Below, in pieces: positions 45,364 through 56,049 of a stretch of DNA of 64,000 nucleotides. Positions within the stretch are counted from its first letter, which is position 1. Every line of letters starts with the position of its first letter. Source of the DNA: Chloranthus sessilifolius (taxonomy: Eukaryota > Streptophyta > Magnoliopsida > Chloranthales > Chloranthaceae). The DNA lies in NCBI GenBank assembly GCA_021018995.1, contig CM037586.1, forward strand, positions 3,756,328 to 3,820,327, given 5' to 3'. The notes below the pieces were generated by a model. The model was not told where the DNA came from, did no database searches, and saw only the letters and a list, made by a program, of their open reading frames with translations. Both the position numbers and the translations under genes were made by a program.

Positions 45364-46716
45364 ACTATCTTGAACTTGAACCTCACATAATTGATCGATG
45401 TTCTCACGAATGGCTCGTATGAGCACCTCGTACTTGAAAGAGTCATTGAAATATCAGCTGAGGATTGGGTCTAGTAGGACCAATAGGGTCATTGATCCTT
45501 GTATTGATTGACTAAACGATGGAGAGTGTCGGCCTTTGTTCGTGCAAACATTGACATCTTGAATCTTGGACCATGGTTGATGTTCTGGTATCGACATTGA
45601 ATTAATTGAAAGATATTGATAATTAACTCATAAATAGTAAATTAAATGATAAGTGCGATATCAAAATAGCCAGAAATTATGCTTAATCAATTCAAAAAAT
45701 CTTAATGTACCTTATAAACTTTGTGTTTGCTAATGTTATAATTGTAAAACCTTTGTCAGTTATTGTTGTAGTAACTTGTAGAATAATATTCCAATGCCTC
45801 AGTTGTAAATCTCAATATTTCATTGGTTTTACGGATCTTGAATTGTTATTTTTATTGTGGATGTTTATCTTCATGCTAGATAGAATTTGCTTAATGTCAT
45901 TGTACTTAGAATTTCTGCTTAATGATTAGTCTAATCTTGCTTATTTTTGAGATATGACAACTACTGAAAACCTCACTTGCACTTGTACCTATGAAATTCT
46001 CTTATACTACTTGTACTGAAAACTCGTTACAAAATTAACTAAGACTTTATTAAGCTTCATCGCTTACAGTCGTTTCATGACCCAAAAATTCTAGAAATCA
46101 GTCAGCAGCCACCCAGTCAAAGCTGGAGGAGCTGGACAAGGAAAGATCCAAGAGCGTTCATCAAGCTGACAGTTTAAGCTCATTTTGCTTATAGAGCTAC
46201 CAGCACTTGCACTCTTGTTTTTGACAAGATCTTTTCCTTTATTTCACTTTTGTTTTAAGTCCAGTACTTTTGAAACAGTTGATGTACTCGTGTATTGGAA
46301 CTTTAAATTATGTGGATCTTTTAAGATTTTACTTTTGGAAAAATCTCTTGAATTGTCCTATATCTATAATTTCACACATAGTAATACTTATTTACGATAA
46401 AGTCGTAAAACTTGAACTTGCCCGATCAGGTTAATAAGACTATGACAATAAATGAAAAGAATTTATTTATGCTTCCGCAGTATTACTTGAAAATGAGATA
46501 AAAAAGTTTTCGCACATATGTGAAAATCAAAATGCATTTCCCGCAATATATAACAAAAATAAAATAAGATAAAAAATATGGCAAAAATTTCATGAATTGA
46601 ATTGTAATTTAACTTAGATTGGGAAATGACTTGAGAACTTTAAATGCCCAAATCACAAATGAGGTAGCGTGCATCCACGCGTCACGGATTACGCGAGGCC
46701 GGGGAGGGGCGTGACA
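45364..46716. other. Block H, right-hand end
   Basis: Non-coding. It resembles the 3' part of long gypsy LTRs and ends GGGGCGTGACA at 46716. ORFs at 45705-45929 and 46185-46400 have no motif. Confidence 0.5.
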
Positions 46717-47076
46717 GAGATCTGTGTTAAAGTCCTCTCCTAGGCACCACGGCACATCCCATCGAGCCCCTAGAGCTGCCAACTCGAACTAGAAATCGTC
46801 ACTTCTGGCGTCATCGGAGGGGCCGTAAATACCCGAGAACGCTCATCTAGTTCCATCATCATTGTTCTGGAGAACAGCCAACGCCGGGAAGATACCCACC
46901 TCCTCGTTCACTTTTGTATACATCTGAGAGTTCCAGGCCACTAGAATACCCCTAGAAGCTCCCACAGAATCAACCCCTATCCATTCCCACCTGTTGCCAC
47001 TCAAGACGAAAGCCTCTTTACTAGAATCCAAGGCTCCCCACTTTGTTTCTTGCAGGGACACAATCCCTAGGTTATT
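46717..47076 (-). pseudogene. LINE G, endonuclease middle part
   Basis: Minus strand: SLQETKWGALDSSKEAFVLS, GNRWEWIGVDSVGASRGILV, AWNSQMYTKVNEEVG, and further on GEDFNT. QETKW includes the catalytic Glu of the LINE endonuclease and GEDFN corresponds to the GGDFN motif. It is colinear with LINE K (LQETNWGS, GGDFNAI). It ends at the target duplication of element E. Confidence 0.88.
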
Positions 47077-47449
47077 TGTAAGGACTCGACCCGCTTTGTA
47101 AGGATGCGACCCGATTTGCTACGGACTCGACCTGTAAGGACCCAACCTGATTTGTAAGGACCCGATTTGTAAGAACCCGACCCGACCCAATTCTGCATGA
47201 GATCAGTTGTTTCTGTATTTATTTAATGGCCGATAGTAAAACACATTAAACGGGTGGTTCCCATCCACTGATAAGCATGATATTTGTACAGGGCACAAAA
47301 AGGTATTAGAAATAATTGACTTTGTTAGATCAGACCATGGAGATTAGACTTGGATATGTGTGCCACGTGACACTACGACCCATTTGATGGGCTCTGTACC
47401 ATGTGATCGGATCAGTAAGCACAGACTAACCGTCTAATGGTAAGGCGAT

Positions 47450-48074
47450 TGACGGGGTATCTAGATCCGCATGTTTGGATCGTGGCCGAGCAGATCGAAG
47501 AAAATCAGCAAGGAAGAAGTGGACCCATGAATGGGCCTTCAAACGGCCCTGAAGCAAAGATCGAGTACCACTTTCGATTGATCGAGTGTCACTTTCGATC
47601 GATCGAAATCGCACAGAGTTATTTTAATTTTTAATTTCGAACTTAAAGTTTCAGGGTTAAACTTGTCTTTTATTATTTAATTGTTTTAAGGTTTTCTTTT
47701 GTTTTATGACCTACTATATAAGGTCTTTATAGCTTTGTAATAGTTAGTTTTTGAATAATGAAAATTGAGAGCTTGCTTTTGTGCAAACCCTAGAAAAACT
47801 TGAGATGAGTTTTTGATCGAAGGAGTGATTCTTTCAAAACCTGAGGAGTGGGCAATCGTTTCTCGTACGACTGGGGGCGAAGCCAACATACAGCCTTGGT
47901 GGGAAGCCTTGGAAACCCATTGGTGCGAAGCCGACAAGCCTCTCTAGAGCGAATCCGGAGATCTATCTTATTCTTCTTTTTATTTTATTTTAAATAAAGG
48001 ATCAATACCCTAAACCCCCTTCCACGCGTGATTATGCTATTTTAGGGTTAGCAGTGCGAGTTTGTCCTGCATCA
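47450..48074 (+). repeat. Element F, 5' LTR
   Basis: 625 bp, TGACGGGGTATC to TTTGTCCTGCATCA. It contains TTCGATCGATCGAAAT (about 47595) and CTACTATATAAGGTC (TATA-like, about 47712). Confidence 0.92.
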
Positions 48075-48077
48075 ATT

Positions 48078-48089
48078 TGGTATCAGAGC
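48078..48089 (+). other. Element F, primer-binding site (tRNA-iMet)
   Basis: TGGTATCAGAGC three bases after the LTR end. Confidence 0.93.
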
Positions 48090-48109
48090 GGTTCGAATCC
48101 TCAGGGAAT

Positions 48110-49090
48110 GGATCGGCGAATCATGAGCCAAGACCAGTTCTCGAAGCCCTTCGTGATTTGAACGATTACATGGTTTCCATAAGAGCGTTCGTGAAACGAT
48201 GGAACATTCCAATCGTGCACCAAAAGATGGCGAGGGTAAAAACACTTTGGTGCGAAGAAAAAGGCAAATCATCTGAGCAGCACGGTTCCATATTCAAGCA
48301 TAAGGCACTTCTTAATAGTGTTTATTGCGAGTTACTAAGATCGCGTCGGATCGTGGTTGAATGGCGTGAGAATATCAGCGCAATAATTATCAAAGATTTT
48401 ATTCACAATCTGTTCGAAGACGTATTAGACGTGATTCAAGCTTTAAGATCGGAGGTGAGAGATTTCGTCCCCATAGCCGTACTGGTGAGAAAATCTCTAC
48501 GAGTTGAAGTTCCTCTACCCGAACCCGTGGTCGTACTTGTATCGGTGGAAGATACCGAACCTATAGTAAATCAAAGTACTTCCATGCCTATGGAAGAGCC
48601 GATGGCGCCCGTTGTTCAAGGAGATCCAGTTATCCGCCTTGATCTTGTGTCGGAACAACATCCGGTTGTAGAGTCCATACCAGTTGTTGAGACCGTGGCA
48701 GATCTCGAAACCGTCGAAGAGCCGATGGCGCCCGTTGTTCAAGCAGATCCAGTTATCCGCCTTGATCTTGTGTCAGAACAGCGTCCGGTTGTAGAGTCCA
48801 TACCAATTGCTGAGACCATGGCAGATCTCGAAACCGTCGAAAAGCCCGAGATCGTTGAAGTCGAAGTATCTATGATAGGTCCTACCGAACCCGCAATCAT
48901 TGAAGCACAGACATCTGTGATCGTCCCTACCAAGTCCGAGACCATTCAAAAGTTCGTGATCCATGGGGAACAAGCATACTTGATAACGCGTATCGATGTC
49001 GGCCAAAGTTCGAGGTCGAACTTTTTCAAAGTCGAGGAGATTGACAGGGAATCTAGATCCGCATGTTTGGATCGTGGCCGGGTCGATTGA
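48110..49090 (+). CDS. Element F, unrecognised acidic ORF with 41-residue repeat
   Basis: A single open frame fills almost the whole internal region. The frame is open from before the primer site; its first in-frame ATG is at 48170 (MVSIRAFVKRWNIP). The ATG at 48110 (MDRRIMSQDQ), where gag would start, is in another frame that stops within 20 codons, so a small indel may have shifted the start. The N-terminal 110 residues are charged and mixed (KARVKTLWCEE-like, LLRSRRIVVEWREN), with no zinc knuckle. Next come two tandem 41-residue repeats (EEPMAPVVQ, DPVIRLDLVSEQ, PVVESIP, ADLETV) encoded by 48593-48715 and 48716-48838, then more Glu/Pro/Val-rich sequence. The stop is inside the 3' LTR. I do not recognise it as any gag or host protein. 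Confidence 0.55.
   Translation, partial: GSANHEPRPVLEALRDLNDYMVSIRAFVKRWNIPIVHQKMARVKTLWCEEKGKSSEQHGSIFKHKALLNSVYCELLRSRRIVVEWRENISAIIIKDFIHNLFEDVLDVIQALRSEVRDFVPIAVLVRKSLRVEVPLPEPVVVLVSVEDTEPIVNQSTSMPMEEPMAPVVQGDPVIRLDLVSEQHPVVESIPVVETVADLETVEEPMAPVVQADPVIRLDLVSEQRPVVESIPIAETMADLETVEKPEIVEVEVSMIGPTEPAIIEAQTSVIVPTKSETIQKFVIHGEQAYLITRIDVGQSSRSNFFKVEEIDRESRSACLDRGRVD
48593..48838 (+). repeat. 123-bp tandem duplication in the element F ORF
   Basis: Two adjacent in-frame 123-bp units starting at GAAGAGCCGATGGCGCCC (48593 and 48716) differ at only a few positions. Confidence 0.93.
49031..49041 (+). other. Element F, polypurine tract
   Basis: GTCGAGGAGAT immediately precedes the LTR start TGACAGGG. 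It is short and overlaps the ORF. Confidence 0.65.
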
Positions 49091-49661
49091 AGAAAATCAG
49101 CAAGGAAGAAGTGGACCCATGAATGGGCCTTCAAACGGCCCTGAAGCAAAGATCGAGTACCACTTTCGATCGATCGATTTAATTTCGATCAATCGAGTAC
49201 CACTTTTGATCGATCGAGTGTCACTTTCGATCGATCAAAATCGCGCAGAGTTACTTTAATTTTTAATTTCGAACTTAAAGTTTCAGGGTTAAACTTGTCT
49301 TTTATTATTTAATTGTTTTAGGGTTTTCTTTTATTTTATGACCTACTATATAAGGTCTTTATAGCTTTGTAATAGTTAGTTTTTGAATAATGAAAATTGA
49401 GAGCTTGCTTTTGTGCAAACCTTAGAAAAACTTGAGATGAGTTTTCGATCGAAGGAGTGATTCTTTCAAAACCTGAGGAGTGAGCAATCGTTTCTCGTAC
49501 GACTGGGTGCGAAGCCGATAAGCCTCTCTAGAGCGAATTCGGAGATCTCCTATCTTATTCTTCTTTTTATTTTATTTTAAATAAAGAATCAATACCCTAA
49601 ACCCCCTTCTACGCAGGATTATGCTTTTTTAGGGTTAGCAGTGCGAGTTCGTCCTGCGTCA
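49042..49661 (+). repeat. Element F, 3' LTR
   Basis: 620 bp, homologous to 47450-48074. It has extra TCGATCGA units in the palindrome block (49165-49240) and lacks about 50 bases near 49515 that the 5' copy has (the GAAGCCAACATACAG segment). Confidence 0.92.
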
Positions 49662-50549
49662 GCGATGGTCTCAAGATCTGATGCCTAAGAGAATCATGCG
49701 ACTAGAGGCGGTCACCTATTTTACATGGGTTTCCACCAGTAATTTGGTTGACGCATTTTGCGGGACCCAAACCATTGACCCATATAACATGAAGGTGCAT
49801 TAAGATATACCGGGATAGCTTAGATCTTGAGCTAATATAAATAGAATATATGATAATCATAACTACACTAATATCACTTATTTAATATAATAATAATATA
49901 ATATAATATACTATCCTATAAGTGACGAGATAAGTGAAGAGGCATGAAGAAGATTTTAGAAAGGGCGAGAGTGTTTGGGCGTGGGAGTTGTCATGGTATA
50001 GAGACAAAATAAGGAAAGAAAAAAATAAAGAGAAGAGAAAGAGGAAGAGAGCCAAAAAGAAAAGAAAAGAAAGAGGGGAGAAAGAAAGAAAGAGAGGAGA
50101 GAGAAAGAAAGAGAGAGAGAGAGAGTGATCGGTCCCGACGAAGGCCGATCCTATAACTGCGTGGTTTTTTTGGAGGCAAGTATCTATTCTAACACATCTT
50201 GTTTAAACCCCGATTCAGGCAGTTAATATATTGATTTATTGGTTAGAACTTGGCATTTGTTAGAAATCTGACTTTGTTATATCGTGTATATTTTGGATTA
50301 TACATTTACGTGCCACTGAGCAAGTGAAAATCTGTGTTTGTATTACGTGACATATGTGTATGCAGCCCTAAATTGTAGCTTGAATATGAGATATTAAAAC
50401 TTGTGGTGGTGAAACTTGAAAACCAAAAGCAATAATGCGGTTTATACATTCATTGAAGTATTAAAACTGGATTTATGTGCTTATGACTGGATTGATGTGT
50501 TGATATTGTACCCTCTGAGGCATATGAAGGGATTCATGTGGTTTGATAT

Positions 50550-50960
50550 GAAAGTGTAAATATTTGTTACCCGAGTCTAGTACACCTGAAAGTGTAAATA
50601 TTGGTTACTTGAGTCTGTTACACCTGAGAGTGTAAATATTTGTTATCAGAATCTGTTACACCGGACTATGTAAAAGTTTGATACTTGAATGTCATACTGA
50701 TTACACTGGGCTGTGTAATAATTTGGTACTGAATATGTTATACCGGTTACACATGATTGTGTACAAATGTGGTAATTGCATATTGTATACCGGTTACCCC
50801 TGATTGTGTAAAAATTTGGTGATTGAATATGTGATACTCGTTACACCTAACTGTGTAAATATTTGGTAATTGAATATAGTATACCGGTACACCTGCTTGT
50901 ATAAACATTTGCCAATTGAATTTGTAATGTGGTAGACTTGCATGTGTAACGTACATAAAT
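50550..50960. repeat. Tandem array (~48 bp) in element E left LTR
   Basis: About eight diverged units built on GTTACACCTGA, TGTGTAAATATTTGG and TTGAATATG. The same array is at 56475-56885 in the right LTR, so it predates insertion. Confidence 0.85.
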
Positions 50961-52064
50961 TGGATATGAAATCTACGATCGCTCAATTATATTTGATAGC
51001 TTGATGTGTTATTAGTGGTTAGATCTGTTCTAAGACCGTTTTGGGACATACAAATTTATATGTTCTGACGTTTTCTGATATTTCTGCAATGGATTTGAAT
51101 ACCATAATTTCTGAAAGGCAATGAGATGATACCCCTGAGTCCGTAGTGGATAATTGTAAGACCCTAGCCAGGTCGTAAATCTGATATCCGTTCTGTTATC
51201 TGATCTCAACTAACAGCTGAGTTGAGGAAAGCAATTGGTATTTGTGAGGTTAGCTATAAAATAATCCCCAACAACGATAAGTCAGTTGTGGTAGTTAAGT
51301 GTAGATTTCAAAGTTATTTGTCTGATATAGTCTGGAACTATTTGTCTGATTTATTCGTATGGTCTGGGAACCGTTAATACCTGAGTTCAGTGAAAACATC
51401 GAACTGCAAAGTACCGTGATACACAAAATCCGAAATGTTGTTGTTAGTAGTAAGTCCGTTATCTGATCTGAATTTGTGATTTGTTCTCTGAGAATTCTAT
51501 TATTTGCTCTGAATTTGTTATTTGTTCTCTGAGACAGGCACCCTATAGCACCAACGATACTGGATTCGTATCTGTAAGTGATATCGACCTATAGACAAGA
51601 TTTGTTTTCAACCACAGACAGTCATGATTACAACTGAATTATTTGATTAGTTTGTACAATAATAAAAGACTGATAATTTGAAACTATCGGCATGTTAGTG
51701 GTTTAGTCAGTATGTTTTAGAATGGTTACTTGTGGAGCATGTGGATTAGCTCTTATGGTGGTTTAACCACCCTGTAGGTGAAGGAAAGGGATTGGAGAAA
51801 GATCAGTTGACGGAGTTTCAAAAGTATTATCTGGTGCAGATCTCTATGTCTGGTACGTAGTGATTAGTTTAATATATTAAGGCAGTTTGACCTGTTTTAA
51901 TTAAGAAAAAGAAAAAAACTTCTCTGTTTATCCTAGATCTGGATACCTTGATATCTAGTTTTGATCCCTGGTTATAACTTTTTATTTCAGATTTAGTGTT
52001 TTCTCCTGATCCGTCTGGGTCGTGACTCGAGATCCAGGTGCGTAGATTTGGGGTCGTGACAGTG

Positions 52065-52076
52065 TGGTATCAGAGC
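52065..52076 (+). other. Element E, primer-binding site (tRNA-iMet)
   Basis: TGGTATCAGAGC three bases after the left LTR end. Confidence 0.93.
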
Positions 52077-52171
52077 TAGAGCAATTATGGTCTGAACCCA
52101 TAGGCTCGAAGTAGGATGTGTATTAGTTGTCATATTGTATTTCCTATGATGACTAGGGAATAATAGAGAGA

Positions 52172-52663
52172 ATGATAGCGAAAAAGAAGACTGGGTTTCC
52201 TCGCTCAGTGTGTTATAGACTGGCTAGTCGTTATATGCTCCAGGGGGCGTCGAGGATTATTGATGTTACAAGAAACCATCAAAGCCATGAAGAATATACT
52301 TTTCCTCCGCCTTTTCAGCTCAACGCCCGACGGGTCAAGGAAGCAGGATCAGATAATTTTGACGATTTTGAACATGACATGGACAATCTAGACTTCAGTG
52401 AAGGAGAACTAACTAACCCAAGTGAAGCCGAACAAGATGAGAAAAATGACATAGATAACTTCAGTGAAGGAGAGTTGACCGATCCCAGTGAAGACAAACC
52501 AGATGATGAAGAAATGAATAATGAGTACCAAAATGAGGAAGATGCTGAAGAAGATGTTGAAGAAGACATTGACTATAATGATGTTGACATCATTACAATC
52601 TTTGATTACCTTGCTTTTGAGACAACCGAGGAAGAATCGTTTGAAATTAAACGTACCAATTAG
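52172..52663 (+). CDS. Element E, acidic ORF at the gag position
   Basis: A 163-codon ORF starts 96 bases after the primer site. A basic N-terminus (IAKKKTGFPRSVCYRLASRY) is followed by a very acidic half containing NFDDFEHDMDNLD, then two copies of FSEGELTxPSE and a run of Glu/Asp. There is no gag domain or zinc knuckle. The following frame adds a basic segment (SYEPKEERPKEKK) up to 52823. It may be a heavily deleted gag N- and C-terminus or an unrelated insert; its survival as an ORF among decayed pol is notable. I do not recognise a family. Confidence 0.45.
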   Translation: MIAKKKTGFPRSVCYRLASRYMLQGASRIIDVTRNHQSHEEYTFPPPFQLNARRVKEAGSDNFDDFEHDMDNLDFSEGELTNPSEAEQDEKNDIDNFSEGELTDPSEDKPDDEEMNNEYQNEEDAEEDVEEDIDYNDVDIITIFDYLAFETTEEESFEIKRTN

Positions 52664-52839
52664 GCCATTATCAAGCATAGTTAGAGTGGACCCTTGTAGA
52701 ACATCGTACGAGCCTAAGGAAGAAAGGCCTAAGGAAAAAAAGGTCACCACTGATGTCGGTGCAAGGACAAGGAAGGCCTTGAAAATTGAATATCGAGCTG
52801 TAGCGTTAGGCCCTTTTTGTTAAATTAAGCATAGAAGGG

Positions 52840-55160
52840 AACTAATGAAATTTTGCACCAATCATGTGTCTGTAATTATCACTCGATGAATGAAATGAAC
52901 TGTTTTCCCTTCCCTGTATTGAACTGTGTATAAGGGTATAAGTCTTGTGTTGGTTACAGTAGAAATGACAGATTTTGATGTGTTTTTGAGTATGGTTTGA
53001 CTCTTTGCTTAACATGCTACTATTGACAATTGTCATTTTTCATATTCTTGGACTATATGAAGTTCATAAGTTCATATGCTACTGTTAGACCTAGTTTGTG
53101 ATCTGGTTTACCTAGTTTATCAACCAAGCATCTGTGACGAAAAGGGTGATAAGGCTATTTAGCCTATATTGTTATGGAGCACACGAATAAGTTAAGGGTT
53201 GAAACTAGTCCGATTATTAGGAATATTTACTGATGTGTTGTTAGATAAATGATTTGGTCTACCGCCACAGTGCGAAACTGATTATCCTATACTTGAAGTG
53301 TTGTTTGCCCAATTGAATAGTGCATCTGTAGTTTCAAAACTTGATCTGAGATGTTGATATAATCAGTTGAGACTATTAAAAAAAAAAAGGGGCTATGCTA
53401 TTACTGCGTTCTGTTCCCGCTTTGATTACTGAGTTCAAAGTCATGCCCTTGGGATAGACCAATGCACCTGCCGCGTTCATGGACTTTCTGAATCGAGGAT
53501 TTAAACCATATTTGGAAAATTTTAGTGTATCTTCGTTTATTCTTCGTCTCATGCCGATCTTGAACATCATCTGAAATTAGCGTTACACGTGTCGCGAGAA
53601 AATAAATTATTAGGTAAAGTGAGGAAAAGTTAGTTATGATTTGAAAAAGTTACTTTCCGAGGCCTTGTGATATCGAAAGAGAGTGTCACTGTTGACCCTC
53701 TAAAGTAGAAGCTGTCTGGGATTGGGACAGACCAAGTTCAATAACTGAGATCAGACATTTTCTGGGATGGGTAGGTCCTATCGAAGCTTTGTTCAGGACT
53801 TTTCTCGTATTGTAGCTCCTTGAACTCGATTGACTCAGCCACATGTGAAATTTGTCTAGAATGATCGATGTAAAGAAAGTTGTCAGGAGTTGAAGAAGAG
53901 ATTGGGTTTGGTGCCAGTGATACCCATTCCTTCAGGAAGCGAGGGATACAGGGTCTATAGTGATGCATCTCGACTGGTAGACTGATACCGTGTGGTAAGG
54001 TTGTTGCTTATGCTTTCAGACACCTTAAAGTTCGTGGGTAGACCTATCCAATGCTTGAGTGAGAACTGGTTGCTATAGTGTGTGCCTTACAAGTTAGAGG
54101 CAGTATTTGTATGGAGTTCGGACATAGTTGTTTGCAATAGGTACCGGAAAGTTCTGACAGATTCTGATATGTCAATTCATTATCATTCTAGGAACAACCA
54201 ATGTTGGGGTAGGTGCTTTTAGTTGAAATCTTTCAGATTGGTTGCTCAACTAAGAATGTCTGAATGACAACTGTTACAGAACTTACTAGATTGGGACTGT
54301 AGAATTCAAAGGGGGAGGCCTAACATTTCGTTTGCAAATCTGATTGGTCGACCTACCATTCGTCAAGAGAGTAAAGAGGCTTAACAGAAGGATTCTAGAC
54401 TGATGATACTAGCTAATGTGAGTGCAAGATTTAAGTCGGATTTTAATATCCATAAGGACGGTTGTCATGGTAGATTGTGTGTATCTGACATTCTTGACTT
54501 GCTCAGAATTGTTTAATCTGATCTGTTAGCACATTAGGACAGAATACCAAAACCCGCAGGCAACTTACAACCCTCGATATATCGACATAAAAGTAGAATG
54601 ATACCATTCCTTAGGAAGAATGACCCATTGACCTACTTGGCCAAGCTATTTGTTACTGAGATTGTGAGGTTCTATGGGATTCCAAAAGCACTTGTCTTTG
54701 ATAAAGATTCATGTTTTACATCGGAGTACTGGAACAATTTGATTTGAAAGCTTGTTACGACAACTAAAGTTAGATCCTAGAAGACATATTGCGGGGTTGT
54801 GTACTGAAGGTGTGATCAATTCGTGCCTTCGAGTGAAATTGCATATAATAATAGCTACCAAGCCAGTATTTAGATGACACTGTATGAAGCTTTATATGGT
54901 CGACCTTGTTCACCTCATTAATGGGACAAGGATGATGAAAGAAAACTGGTAAAGCCGGAATTAAGGCAAGAAATGACAGAAATGATTCAACGCATTCAAA
55001 TCGACTTCAGTCAGTTCAAAGTAGGCAGAAAAGAAAAAGTATATCGGAACAAGAAGATTTCACTTGTCAAGAGTTATTGACAAAATCAGTCTGAAAGGGA
55101 AGCAATTTGGGAATGCGAAGAGTTGTTTGGTAGCGATCAAAAATTTCGAGGACGAAATTT
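52840..55160 (+). pseudogene. Element E, decayed protease-pol remnant
   Basis: Fragments in all three plus frames follow the gypsy order. They are the protease end (MTDFDVFLSMV, HATIDNCHF, near 52965), reverse transcriptase (GLPPQCETDYPI, VSKLDLRC, AFMDFLNRGFKP-type residues near 53470) and RNase H (near 53750-54130). Integrase fragments follow (DRLAKLF-like, VRFYGIPKALVFDKDS near 54675, YEALYGRPC near 54890, KPELRQEMTEMIQRIQ near 54960). Stops and frameshifts are frequent and segments are missing, including the YxDD box, which I could not find. Confidence 0.8.
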
Positions 55161-55173
55161 TATAAGGAGAGGA
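55155..55173 (+). other. Element E, polypurine tract
   Basis: AAATTTTATAAGGAGAGGA directly before the right LTR start TGTAAGGAC; typical of long-LTR plant gypsy elements. Confidence 0.9.
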
Positions 55174-55976
55174 TGTAAGGACCCGACCCGCTTTGTAAGG
55201 ACTCGACCAGATTTGGTATGGACCCGACCTAATTTGTAAGGACCCGATCTGTAAGAACCCGACCCGACGATTTTGCATGAGATCAATTGTTTTTGTGTTT
55301 ATTTAATGGCCAATAGTAAAACACATTAAACAGGTGATTCCCATCCACTGATAAGCATGATACTTTTACAGGGCACAAAAAGGAGTTAAAAATCATTGAC
55401 TTTGTTAGATCAGACCATGGAGATCAGACTTGGATATGTGTGTCACGTGACACTACGACCCATTTGATGGGTTCTGTACCATGTGATCGGATCAGTAAGC
55501 ACAAACTAACTGTCTGATGGTAAGGCGATGGTCTCAAGATCCGATGCCTAACAGAATCATGTGACTAGAGGCGGTCACCTAGTTTATATGGGTTTCCACC
55601 AGTAATTTGGTTAGCGCATTTTGCGGGACCCAAACCATTGACCCATATAACATGAAGGTGCGTTCAGATATACCGGGATAGTTTTAATCTTGAGCTAATA
55701 TAAATAGAATATATGATAATCATATACTATACTAATATCACTTATTTAATATAGTAATAATATAATATAATATACTATCCTATCCTATAAGTGACGAGAT
55801 AAGTGAAGAGGCATGAAGAAGATTCTAAAAGGGGCGAGAGTGTTTGGGTGTGGGAGTTGTCTTGGTATAGAGACAAAATAAAGAAAGAAAAAAATAAAGA
55901 GAAAAAGAGGAAGAGAGCCAAAGAAAAGAAAGAAAGAGAGAGAAAGAGAGAGGAGAGAGAAAGAAAGAGAGGAAAG

Positions 55977-56007
<31 letters not shown>

Positions 56008-56014
56008 GAAAGAA

Positions 56015-56049
<35 letters not shown>

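Larger units (their letters stand above)
36776..46716 (+). mobile_element. Block H: giant LTR-like insertion in LINE G
   Basis: Almost 10 kb separating two adjacent pieces of the LINE G endonuclease. Without element D and the 270-bp MITE it is about 6.6 kb. It begins near TGTGTTGGTCAAATGG and ends GGCCGGGGAGGGGCGTGACA, much like the LTR end of element E (GGGGTCGTGACA). No protein domain is readable. A pyrimidine-rich block (37625-37790) on the plus strand, a GA-rich one (37500-37560) and tandem repeats lie within it. Flanks carry near-identical TCTGTGTT (36774-36781, 46721-46728), but a perfect 5-bp duplication is not visible. It is best explained as a decayed solo LTR of a long-LTR gypsy element. 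Another possibility is a non-coding LARD-type derivative. Confidence 0.55.
47445..49666 (+). mobile_element. Element F: small non-autonomous LTR element
   Basis: 47450-49661 (2,212 bp) flanked by GCGAT at 47445-47449 and 49662-49666, inserted in the left LTR of E. LTRs are 625 and 620 bp, the primer site is tRNA-iMet, and the internal region is only 967 bp. It has no gag, protease, reverse transcriptase or integrase, and one long unrecognised ORF. Its LTR ends (TGACGGGG ... GTCCTGCGTCA) are those of the A/C/D family. Confidence 0.92.
47077..52061 (+). repeat. Element E, left LTR (split by element F)
   Basis: Pieces 47077-47449 and 49667-52061 match the right LTR. It carries a purine-rich GAAAGAGA tract (about 50005-50127) and a tandem array (50550-50960). 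The opening part repeats GTAAGGACCCGACC several times. The Lys/Arg/Glu-rich ORF through the purine tract is low-complexity sequence, not a gene. Confidence 0.9.

Noticed and set aside
48078..48089. tRNA-Met gene
   Set aside because: The TGGTATCAGAGC matches here and in A, D, E and F are retrotransposon primer sites; no cloverleaf surrounds them.
49934..50128. Lys/Arg/Glu-rich ORF (also 55803-56180)
   Set aside because: Low-complexity GAAAGAGA tract in the LTRs of element E.
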